Shown here: positions 1 to 5,313 of the stretch, one piece after another | Position numbering within the stretch: the first letter of the stretch is position 1 | Layout: each line of letters begins with the position of its first letter | Assembly: GCA_009929975.1 (NCBI GenBank) | Contig: RZZF01000085.1 | Coordinates: 1-7,513 of the forward strand | Length of the DNA: 7,513 nt | Direction: 5' to 3' | Source: Clostridia bacterium | GTDB lineage: Bacteria > Bacillota > Clostridia > Saccharofermentanales > UBA5734 | Position numbers and translations under genes: made by a program | Notes under the pieces: model-generated | What the model saw: only the letters and a program-made list of their open reading frames with translations | Told to the model about the DNA's origin: nothing | Database searches by the model: none

Positions 1-846
1 GGCATGTACAGCATGGCCCAGGCGATGACCCGGCTGATCACGGAGCAGGGCGGCCGGCTGCACCTTCAGGCCGAGGTTGAACAGATTGTCATTGAAAACG
101 GCCGTGCGGCCGGAGTACAGGTCGGCGGCGAGTTCATCCCGGCGGACTATGTTGTCTCCAACGCCGACTTCCCCTACACGATGACCCAGCTGATCCGGGA
201 TCCGGCCGCCAAAGGGCGCTACACGGATGATAAAATCAACCGGATGGACTACTCATGCTCCTGCCTGATTTTCTACTGGGGCATGGACCGGCAGTATCCG
301 GCAGTGGAGACGCATACCTTCATCGTCTCGGCGGATCTGGATGATAATCTGACCCGGATTTTTGACGGCCGCCTGATGGACGACGCGTCGGTCTACCTGA
401 GCATCCCGTCACGCAGCGATCCCGACCTGGCCCCGGAAGGCAAAGACGCTTTCTATGTGCTGATCCCCGTCTCCGAACTGTCCACGGCCCGCTATCCCTA
501 TGATGAAGCGGCCATCGCCCATTATCGTGAAGGCGCGCTCAGAAAAATCGAACGGCTGCCCGGCTGTGAGAAGATCCGCGAGCAGATTGTCAGCGAGTCG
601 ATCATGACACCGAAGGATTTTGAAGCAAAATTCAGCGCCTATAATGGCGCGACCTTCGGTCTGCAGCCAACCCTGCGCCAAAGCAACCACTGGCGGCCAC
701 AGGCGAAAGCCTCCCACTGTGAAGGCCTGTATTTTACCGGATCGAGCACCCATCCCGGCGCCGGCGTGCCGATTGTCCTGCAGAGCGGCAAGATCTGTGC
801 AGAGGAACTGCGCCGTGACAATCCGGAGGATGCCTTCGATGGCTGA
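1..846 (+). CDS. crtN: Carotenoid (diapophytoene/phytoene) desaturase, CrtN/CrtI family, 3' part only
   Basis: This is the C-terminal 281 residues of an FAD-dependent carotenoid desaturase; the reading frame is open at base 1, so the start and the N-terminal Rossmann GxGxxG motif lie outside the window. Family members are about 500 residues, so roughly 200-220 are missing. These enzymes introduce conjugated double bases into the colourless C30 or C40 polyene made by the partner synthase, at the membrane. Visible family features are the SCSCLIFYWGMD stretch (residues 85-96), SRSDPDLAPEGKD (137-149) and the C-terminal FAD-binding GSSTHPGAGVPIVLQSGK (247-264). From memory of the families, GAGVPIVL is the form in staphylococcal CrtN, whereas proteobacterial CrtI has GAGIPGV, so a C30 substrate is favoured but not proven. 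The stop overlaps the start of the synthase gene by 8 bases, indicating one operon. The family assignment is secure; the crtN rather than crtI symbol is inference. Confidence 0.9.
   Translation, partial: GMYSMAQAMTRLITEQGGRLHLQAEVEQIVIENGRAAGVQVGGEFIPADYVVSNADFPYTMTQLIRDPAAKGRYTDDKINRMDYSCSCLIFYWGMDRQYPAVETHTFIVSADLDDNLTRIFDGRLMDDASVYLSIPSRSDPDLAPEGKDAFYVLIPVSELSTARYPYDEAAIAHYREGALRKIERLPGCEKIREQIVSESIMTPKDFEAKFSAYNGATFGLQPTLRQSNHWRPQAKASHCEGLYFTGSSTHPGAGVPIVLQSGKICAEELRRDNPEDAFDG
825..829 (+). promoter_or_regulatory. Ribosome binding site setting the carotenoid synthase start
   Basis: GGAGG lies inside the last codons of the desaturase gene. The ATG at 839 is 9 bases downstream, a good distance. 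An in-frame ATG at 830 directly abuts the site and is too close to be used, so 839 is the preferred start. Confidence 0.75.
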
Positions 847-1717
847 CCGCGGCGATTACCAGTACTGTGAGCAGGTGATCCGGCAGCATTCAAAGAGCTT
901 CTATGCCGCGTTCTCAACACTGCCCGAACTTCAGGCCCAGGCCGTCTACGCGGTGTACGCGTTCTGCCGCGCGGCAGATGATGCCGTCGATCAGGCGGCG
1001 GACGCGGCGGCAGCCGAGGCGAACCTGTGCCGGGTGGAATCGCAGCTGCGGACGACCCTCGAGGGACAGAGTCCGGACGAGCCGCTCTGGCGGGCTCTGG
1101 CGGAAACGATGACCCGGTGGTCCATCCCGCCGCAGCCTTTCTTTGACCAGCTGGACGGCCAGCGCACCGATCTGCGGTTCGAGCCATTCGCGACACTGGA
1201 CGCATTGGAACGGTACTGCGATCTTGTGGCCGGCTCTGTCGGCCGCATGCTCCTGCCGATTCTTTCGCGCCAGGTGACGCCGGCCCTGAACGATGCCGCT
1301 TCACAACTGGGCATCGCGATGCAGATCACCAATATTCTGCGCGATGTCGGTGAAGACCTAAGGGATCGCGGCCGGATCTATCTGCCGCTCGATCTGATGC
1401 AGCGATACCATGTGATCGATAAAATGCTGGCGGCGGGCAAGGTGACCGCGGAATTCACCCTGCTGTGGCAGCATCTGCGCCGGGAAGCGGAACCCCGCTA
1501 TGACCGGTTCCTCAGTCAGCTGGCCTTGTTTGATCCGCCGGCCCGCCTGCCGCTGGCCGCGGCGGTGATGCTCTACCGGGCGATTCTTGACGCGGTCGCC
1601 GCCGCCGGCGGCGACTGCCTGACCCGCCGCTGCTATGTCTCAAAGCCTGAACAACTGCGCCTGCTGCGCCTCGCGCGAAAAAAAGCCGCCTCAGTCGGGA
1701 CTGAAGCGGCCGATTGA
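839..1717 (+). CDS. crtM: Carotenoid synthase (diapophytoene/phytoene synthase), CrtM/CrtB family
   Basis: This 292-residue protein belongs to the squalene/phytoene synthase family, which condenses two prenyl diphosphates head to head (two FPP to diapophytoene, or two GGPP to phytoene), the first step of carotenoid synthesis. Both Mg-diphosphate-binding aspartate motifs are intact: D47-D48-x-x-D51 in YAFCRAADDAVD, and D169-x-x-x-D173 in NILRDVGEDLRDRGRIYLP (165-183). The conserved YCDLVAGSVG (126-135) is also present. Aligned by eye to Staphylococcus aureus CrtM, F25 matches F26 and Y37 matches W38, the bulky residues known to restrict chain length to C30; this favours diapophytoene but is inference. 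The start at 839 is chosen from the GGAGG at 825-829, and the gene overlaps the desaturase stop by 8 bases, so translational coupling is likely. The last 13 codons, a charged, Ala-rich tail, double as a minus-strand terminator. No plus-strand terminator with a T-run was found after the stop. Confidence 0.92.
   Translation: MADRGDYQYCEQVIRQHSKSFYAAFSTLPELQAQAVYAVYAFCRAADDAVDQAADAAAAEANLCRVESQLRTTLEGQSPDEPLWRALAETMTRWSIPPQPFFDQLDGQRTDLRFEPFATLDALERYCDLVAGSVGRMLLPILSRQVTPALNDAASQLGIAMQITNILRDVGEDLRDRGRIYLPLDLMQRYHVIDKMLAAGKVTAEFTLLWQHLRREAEPRYDRFLSQLALFDPPARLPLAAAVMLYRAILDAVAAAGGDCLTRRCYVSKPEQLRLLRLARKKAASVGTEAAD
1678..1710 (-). terminator. Intrinsic terminator of the first EamA transporter gene, inside the crtM 3' end
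   Basis: Read on the minus strand, an 11-bp stem (arms 1700-1710 and 1685-1695, one G-U wobble, loop of 4 at 1696-1699) is followed at once by seven T (A-run 1678-1684 on the plus strand). It starts 37 bases after the transporter stop. On the plus strand the wobble becomes a C/A mismatch and no T-run follows, so it should work only for minus-strand transcripts. Confidence 0.82.
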
Positions 1718-1720
1718 ACG

Positions 1721-1740
1721 GTTTGATCTGTTGATCAGAC
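1721..1740. other. Short inverted repeat between convergent genes
   Basis: GTTTGATC and GATCAGAC form an 8-bp stem (one G-T pair in plus-strand RNA) around a TGTT loop, in the 29 bases between the convergent crtM and transporter stops. There is no T-run on either side, so it is not a canonical terminator. It could stabilise the crtM 3' end, or it may be chance. Confidence 0.3.
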
Positions 1741-1746
1741 AGCGGC

Positions 1747-2646
1747 TCAGACAACCTCTGAGATGGCCAGCAGCAGAATACCGAACAGAACCGCGCTGAT
1801 CACAGCGTATTGAGCCCGGTTCAGTTTCTCTTTGAGGAAGATCCGTGACAACAGGACGGAAAAGACACTGTAGGACGCGATCAGCGGCGCGACGATGATC
1901 GCGTTGCGGGCCATCGCGTAGACGTAGAAGAACTGGCCGGCCGTTTCAAACAGGGCCGCGACACCGCGGTCTTTTTCGTGCCAGATGACAAATTTCTCAC
2001 CTTTGACCTTCAGCCAGATCAGCGCGATGACCGCGACGGCCAGGAATGTGAACTCATACGCGAGCAGCGCCTGGTCTTCACCGATCAGGGACATCTCGTC
2101 AAGATAGATCGCGTCGGTAAAGGTGCCGAGACCGTCGATGATGCAGTAAAGCACCGGAAAGATCAGCGCCGTGAAGCTGCTGACATATTTTTTGTCGGCC
2201 GGTGTGAGGGCTTTCAATTTCAGGTCGGCCCGCCGTTCGATGACCGCGAGCATGATGATGCCGGCGGTGATGATGACGATCGCGCTGACTTCGATCGGCC
2301 GCAGGCTGTGCGAGAAAAAGATGAAGATCAGGATCGCGGTGATGGCACCGGAACTGTTCTGGACCGGTGATGACAGTGACAGCGCGATGTAGCGCAGGCC
2401 GAAATAGCCGATCGCCATCGAGAGAATATAAAGAAAAGAGACCGGCAGGTAAAGCACCACGTCCATGATGGAAAATGAAACACCACGGACAATCCAGTAG
2501 ATGATCGCGTGCGCGCCCATGACCAGTCCGACCATGATGACCGTCCGGATATGGCTTGATTTTTCCTGAGGGTCAGCGCCTTTTTTATAAAACAGATCAG
2601 CGAAAGCCCAGGATAGCGTCGTCAGAATCGCAAAGATAAACCACAT
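1747..2646 (-). CDS. EamA/DMT-superfamily 10-TM transporter (first of two)
   Basis: This 299-residue integral membrane protein has about ten hydrophobic segments (roughly 1-18, 35-53, 63-87, 98-111, 118-136, 157-178, 194-213, 228-246, 249-271, 279-296), the two-repeat architecture of drug/metabolite transporters. The N-terminus MWFIFAILTTLSWAFADLFY and the end of TM9 into TM10 (FLKEKLNRAQYAVISAVLFG, a conserved Glu before the last helix) are typical EamA features. The family exports or imports small metabolites; the substrate cannot be predicted. The ATG at 2646 is preferred over the in-frame ATG at 2661, because it puts the protein start directly at TM1 and has GGGGG (2655-2659) 8 bases upstream. 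The gene is convergent with crtM and lies downstream of a second EamA gene, but it has its own promoter (2737-2766) and terminator (1678-1710), so it is probably a separate transcription unit. The family assignment is firm and the function is open. Confidence 0.85.
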   Translation of the reverse strand: MWFIFAILTTLSWAFADLFYKKGADPQEKSSHIRTVIMVGLVMGAHAIIYWIVRGVSFSIMDVVLYLPVSFLYILSMAIGYFGLRYIALSLSSPVQNSSGAITAILIFIFFSHSLRPIEVSAIVIITAGIIMLAVIERRADLKLKALTPADKKYVSSFTALIFPVLYCIIDGLGTFTDAIYLDEMSLIGEDQALLAYEFTFLAVAVIALIWLKVKGEKFVIWHEKDRGVAALFETAGQFFYVYAMARNAIIVAPLIASYSVFSVLLSRIFLKEKLNRAQYAVISAVLFGILLLAISEVV

Positions 2647-2654
2647 ATGCACGT

Positions 2655-2659
2655 CCCCC
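2655..2659 (-). promoter_or_regulatory. Ribosome binding site setting the first EamA start
   Basis: GGGGG(A) on the minus strand lies 8 bases before the ATG at 2646. The alternative ATG at 2661 has only a GAGG about 15 bases upstream, which is too far, so the internal start is favoured. Confidence 0.55.
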
Positions 2660-2672
2660 ATTCATACTTGGT

Positions 2673-2720
2673 CAGACCTCAGTCTGCCTGTCAGGTGCTG
2701 ATGCGGCTGATGATCAGCCG
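2673..2720 (-). other. Structured 5' leader of the first EamA gene: two hairpins
   Basis: Two perfect inverted repeats lie between the predicted transcription start (about 2730) and the ribosome binding site. The first is CGGCTGA-TGA-TCAGCCG at 2704-2720 (7-bp arms). The second is CAGAC-CTCA-GTCTG at 2673-2686 (5-bp arms). On the minus strand a T5 run precedes the first hairpin rather than follows it, so this is not a terminator. I could not match the leader to a riboswitch class I know. Confidence 0.45.
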
Positions 2721-2736
2721 AAAAACACGCTTTCGT

Positions 2737-2766
2737 ATCATAAAGGGAGGACGGCTGTCCTGTCAA
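2737..2766 (-). promoter_or_regulatory. Sigma70-type promoter of the first EamA gene
   Basis: On the minus strand, a perfect -35 box TTGACA (2766-2761) is followed after 18 bases by the -10 box TATGAT (2742-2737, 5 of 6 consensus). Transcription would start near 2730, giving a leader of about 84 bases to the ATG at 2646. The -35 box is one arm of an inverted repeat (2760-2778). Confidence 0.75.
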
Positions 2767-2778
2767 TCATTTTGACAG
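2760..2778. promoter_or_regulatory. Operator-like inverted repeat over the -35 box
   Basis: CTGTCAA and TTGACAG form a perfect 7-bp inverted repeat around five bases, and one arm contains the TTGACA -35 box of the minus-strand promoter. A dimeric regulator bound here would block RNA polymerase. The regulator is unknown and no regulator gene is in the window. The other arm gives a TTGACA on the plus strand, but without a convincing -10 box. Confidence 0.45.
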
Positions 2779-2794
2779 ACAAAATAATATCCTG

Positions 2795-2818
2795 AAATAA
2801 AAGCCGCTTCAGCGCGAC
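2795..2818 (-). terminator. Probable intrinsic terminator of the second EamA gene
   Basis: On the minus strand, GTCGC (2818-2814) pairs with GCGGC (2807-2803) around a 6-base loop, with one G-U pair, and is followed by TTTTATTT (2802-2795). It lies 22 bases after the stop at 2840. The stem is short, so efficiency may be modest, but the U-rich tract and position fit. It would separate this gene from the next promoter at 2766. Confidence 0.55.
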
Positions 2819-2839
2819 AAAATGAGACGGTCTGCCGGT

Positions 2840-3718
2840 TCAGCGCAGGCTGAGCATGACCAGCGCGGCCAGACCGAGCACCAGACCGGCCGCGCTCGAC
2901 CGGGTCATCCGTTCGCGATAGACGATCACCGCGAACAGGGTCGCCAGGATGACCGTGCCGCCATTCATGGTGGGGAACTGGATGATCGCCGGCAGCCGTC
3001 CGGACAGCGAGAGCGCGATCTGGTTGCCGAAGGCTGTCGTCAGTCCGGCTGCCAGCATGATCAGCACCAGCCTGTGGCTGCGCATATGGGGGACCGGATC
3101 CTTTTTGCCCTTGTGGCGGTAGATGAACAGCATCAGGGAGAACAGCGCCGCCGATCCGAAGGCCAGAATGAGAAACTCTTCCACTTCCCGGCCGGGCATG
3201 ATCATCTGGTGGGCCTTGGAAACCGTCATCAACAGACCGTTGCCGAGCATGGAAAGGGCGGCGAAAAGAAGCCAGCGCAGACTGACAGGACTCTGAGCCG
3301 ATGATTTCTGCCGGTTGCTGATCACCAGAGTGAGCAGCAGCAGGACCAGTCCGGCGATCTGGATCAGCCGGGCCGGTTCCTGCCAGAAGAAGATACCGAC
3401 AATAACGGGAACAACAATGCCGAAGGAAAACAGGAGCGACGAATAGGCGAGCGGACCATTTTCCATTGCTTTCATGTAAACGAGCATGGTGATGATAAAC
3501 AGAGAACCGAACAAAAGCCCGAGCAGCCAGGTCATCGGACTGAGGGCTTCAAACTGCCGGTTGAAGGCGAGCAGCAGGAGCACGACCAGGCTGAAATAGC
3601 CGGCGTTGAACAAAAAATAGCTGGCCAGGTTCTTCATATACGATCGATTGAATTCCTTGAAACTGATCGTCTGGATAAAGAAGATGACGATGGCCACAAT
3701 TAAGAGCAGATAGTCCAT
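2840..3718 (-). CDS. EamA/DMT-superfamily 10-TM transporter (second of two)
   Basis: This 292-residue membrane protein has about ten hydrophobic segments (roughly 3-20, 31-52, 61-84, 89-112, 117-134, 145-165, 180-200, 215-238, 242-267, 273-290), matching the two-EamA-repeat fold. A polar, basic linker (201-214, RHKGKKDPVPHMRS) separates TM7 and TM8, and VYRERMTRSSAAGLVLG (266-282) is the usual Glu-containing entry to the last helix. It is only distantly similar to the neighbouring transporter: lengths and topology match but the residues differ widely, so this is not a recent duplication. The ATG at 3718 is preceded by GGGAGG (3728-3723) with only 4 bases between, and no better in-frame start is visible. 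The gene is divergent from the MBOAT gene. Substrate unknown; a role as a small-metabolite permease is inferred from family only. Confidence 0.83.
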   Translation of the reverse strand: MDYLLLIVAIVIFFIQTISFKEFNRSYMKNLASYFLFNAGYFSLVVLLLLAFNRQFEALSPMTWLLGLLFGSLFIITMLVYMKAMENGPLAYSSLLFSFGIVVPVIVGIFFWQEPARLIQIAGLVLLLLTLVISNRQKSSAQSPVSLRWLLFAALSMLGNGLLMTVSKAHQMIMPGREVEEFLILAFGSAALFSLMLFIYRHKGKKDPVPHMRSHRLVLIMLAAGLTTAFGNQIALSLSGRLPAIIQFPTMNGGTVILATLFAVIVYRERMTRSSAAGLVLGLAALVMLSLR

Positions 3719-3729
3719 GATGCCTCCCG

Positions 3730-3757
3730 GGCAGGTGTTCTGAACGAAGGACCTGCC
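3730..3757 (-). other. Leader hairpin abutting the ribosome binding site of the second EamA gene
   Basis: GGCAGGT (3730-3736) and ACCTGCC (3751-3757) are perfect 7-bp arms around a 14-base loop, which itself contains GTTC-T-GAAC (3737-3745). In the minus-strand mRNA the hairpin ends one base before GGGAGG (3728-3723), so its folding could affect ribosome access. The RNA class is not recognised. Confidence 0.45.
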
Positions 3758-3768
3758 AAACCGAATCC

Positions 3769-3797
3769 ATTATGGCTGATCACGAGGCAAGCCGCAA
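3769..3797 (-). promoter_or_regulatory. Candidate promoter of the second EamA gene
   Basis: On the minus strand, TTGCGG (3797-3792, 3 of 6 consensus) is followed by 17 bases and then CATAAT (3774-3769, 5 of 6). Transcription would start near 3762, giving a leader of about 44 bases. The -10 box and spacing are good and the -35 box is weak. Confidence 0.45.
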
Positions 3798-3872
3798 GCC
3801 CGGGATCTGAAACAACGTGGAACATGAAAGCGAGCGGTGCCGTCTAAGACCAGACAAACCCCTCAATGATGC

Positions 3873-3893
3873 GGCCGTCGCGGCCAAACGGAG
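3873..3893 (+). promoter_or_regulatory. Ribosome binding site and small upstream hairpin deciding the MBOAT start
   Basis: GGAG at 3890-3893 lies 4 bases before the ATG at 3898. A GGCCG-TCG-CGGCC hairpin (3873-3885) sits just upstream. I saw no convincing plus-strand promoter between 3719 and 3897, so the transcription start of the O-acylation cassette is unresolved. Confidence 0.45.
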
Positions 3894-3897
3894 TGCA

Positions 3898-5301
3898 ATG
3901 CTGTTTTCGAGCCTGACCTTTCTCTATTATTTTCTTCCGGCCGTCTTACTGGTCTATTTCGCGGTTCCGGCCAAATTAAAGAACCCGGTTCTTCTGACCG
4001 CTTCGCTGCTGTTCTATGCCTGGGGTGAACCACGTTTTGTCCTGTTCATGGTCTTGTCAATTCTCGTCCACTACGCGGCCGGACTGGCCATCGCGCATGA
4101 TCGCGGCACCCGACGGGCCCGACTCTGGCTGATCCTGGCGCTTGCCGCCTCGCTCGGACTGCTCGGTTATGTCAAATATGCTGATTTTTTCATCGGCTCT
4201 GTTAATGCGGTCAGTGGACTCGGCCTGCCGCTTCCCGGTGTTGTCCTGCCGATCGGTATCAGCTTCTATACCTTTCAGATCCTCAGCTATACGATTGATG
4301 TCTACCGCGGGCAGGTCGAACCGCAGAAAAACCTGATCAGCCTGGCAACCTATATCGCGCTGTTTCCGCAGCTGATCGCCGGCCCGATCGTCCGCTATGC
4401 CGATATCGCCGGCCAGCTGGCCGGCCGCCACCACAGTCTGGACCGGGTCATCAGCGGCCTGCGCCGTTTTGTCATTGGTCTGGCCAAGAAGATTCTCATT
4501 GCCAACACCCTGGGTGAGATCGGCGTGCTGCTGGACCAGACCGCTCAGCCGACGGTGCTGCTGCACTGGCTGACGGCGATCGGTTTCATGCTGCAGATCT
4601 ATTTTGATTTTTCCGGCTACAGTGATATGGCAATCGGGCTGGGCCGGGTGTTTGGGTTTGACTTCCTGGAGAATTTCAATTATCCCTATATCGCCCGCAG
4701 CATCACGGAATTCTGGCACCGCTGGCATATCTCGCTCGGCACCTGGTTTCGTGACTACTGCTATATTCCGCTTGGCGGCAGTCGGACAGGCAAAGGCCGC
4801 TGGCTTCGCAACCTGGCCATCGTCTGGCTGTTGACCGGGCTTTGGCACGGTGCGGCCTGGACTTTCGTTCTCTGGGGTCTGCTGTTCGCGCTGCTGCTGA
4901 TCGTGGAAAAACTGTGGCTGGGCAAGCGGATGCAGCACTGGCCGGCCTGGGCCGCACGCGGTCTGGTTCTGCTGGTTGTCCTGTTCAGTTTTGTTTTGTT
5001 TGAAGCGCCCGATCTGCCACAGGCCGTGCAGCGGTTGAGCGCAATGCTTGGCGGGTCGCCGCTGCCGCTGGCCGATCCGCTCAGCTGGTTCTATCTGCGC
5101 AGCTATCTGGGGATCATCCTGATCGCGATCGTCGGAGCGACGTCGCTGCCGGCCCGTTTGTACCGGAGGCTCAGGCAATGGACGCCGGCCGACCGGATCC
5201 TGACGGTCACGGAACCGCTGGCCGGACTGGCGCTGCTGCTGGTGATGACCGGCTATCTGGCGGACGCGTCATTCAATCCGTTTCTTTATTTCAGATTCTG
5301 A
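3898..5301 (+). CDS. MBOAT-family membrane O-acyltransferase (AlgI/PatA-like)
   Basis: This 467-residue polytopic membrane protein belongs to the MBOAT family, in the AlgI/DltB/PatA group. These proteins take an acyl group (usually acetyl, from a cytoplasmic donor) across the membrane for O-acylation of an extracellular polymer. Diagnostic stretches are the N-terminus MLFSSLTFLYYFLPAVLLVY, YFDFSGYSDMAIGLGRVFGF (about 237-256), FWHRWHISLGTWFRDY (272-287, containing H277), YIPLGGSR, and LTGLWHGAAW with the invariant histidine at H317. Length fits the family (about 460-490). The start at 3898 is chosen because the family begins exactly there; an upstream in-frame GTG at 3817 would add 27 polar residues of no family resemblance. 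The next gene follows after 12 bases with a strong ribosome binding site, an obvious two-gene unit. The acceptor glycan is unknown: no glycosyltransferase or D-alanyl carrier gene is in the window, so AlgI/PatA-like is a better description than DltB. Confidence 0.9.
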   Translation: MLFSSLTFLYYFLPAVLLVYFAVPAKLKNPVLLTASLLFYAWGEPRFVLFMVLSILVHYAAGLAIAHDRGTRRARLWLILALAASLGLLGYVKYADFFIGSVNAVSGLGLPLPGVVLPIGISFYTFQILSYTIDVYRGQVEPQKNLISLATYIALFPQLIAGPIVRYADIAGQLAGRHHSLDRVISGLRRFVIGLAKKILIANTLGEIGVLLDQTAQPTVLLHWLTAIGFMLQIYFDFSGYSDMAIGLGRVFGFDFLENFNYPYIARSITEFWHRWHISLGTWFRDYCYIPLGGSRTGKGRWLRNLAIVWLLTGLWHGAAWTFVLWGLLFALLLIVEKLWLGKRMQHWPAWAARGLVLLVVLFSFVLFEAPDLPQAVQRLSAMLGGSPLPLADPLSWFYLRSYLGIILIAIVGATSLPARLYRRLRQWTPADRILTVTEPLAGLALLLVMTGYLADASFNPFLYFRF

Positions 5302-5303
5302 TC

Positions 5304-5309
5304 AGGAGG
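5304..5309 (+). promoter_or_regulatory. Ribosome binding site of the SGNH/DHHW gene
   Basis: A full-consensus AGGAGG lies 3 bases after the MBOAT stop and 4 bases, after the trailing G, before the ATG at 5314. It indicates independent, strong initiation of the second cassette gene on the same mRNA. Confidence 0.7.
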
Positions 5310-5313
5310 GCTT

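Noticed and set aside
409..1304. Long minus-strand open frames opposite crtN and crtM
   Set aside because: Low-complexity Arg/Ala/Gly/Pro-rich translations typical of GC-rich antisense frames, with strong conserved genes on the opposite strand.
1595..1615. 9-bp GC-rich perfect inverted repeat in crtM
   Set aside because: It encodes an Ala/Gly run in a helix-end region; GCC/GGC codon repeats in GC-rich DNA give such palindromes by chance.
2647..2661. Longer start (ATG at 2661) for the first EamA gene
   Set aside because: Its nearest Shine-Dalgarno-like GAGG is about 15 bases away, and the extra residues GDVH fit poorly before TM1; the GGGGG it contains serves the ATG at 2646.
2647..2730. Guanidine-type (mini-ykkC) riboswitch before the transporter gene
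   Set aside because: The hairpin loops do not carry the ACGR-type sequences expected for that class.
2772..2800. Plus-strand promoter from the TTGACA at 2772-2777
   Set aside because: No acceptable -10 box at 16-18 bases and no plus-strand gene follows for 1.1 kb.
3774..3782. GGCTGATCA shared between the two EamA upstream regions as a common operator
   Set aside because: The same word or near copies occur inside coding sequence (for example near 33 and 4128), so it is a frequent word here.
3725..3805. TCCCGGGC / GCCCGGGA inverted repeat flanking the second EamA promoter
   Set aside because: The distal arm lies upstream of the predicted transcript and each arm is mostly the CCCGGG palindrome; likely chance in GC-rich DNA.
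3817..3897. Longer MBOAT start at the GTG at 3817
   Set aside because: It would add 27 polar residues before the exact family N-terminus MLFSSLTFLYYF; the ATG at 3898 has its own GGAG.
4057..5178. 373-codon minus-strand open frame opposite the MBOAT gene
   Set aside because: Its translation is Gln/Asp/Arg-rich with no domain and mirrors membrane codons of a clearly conserved MBOAT protein.
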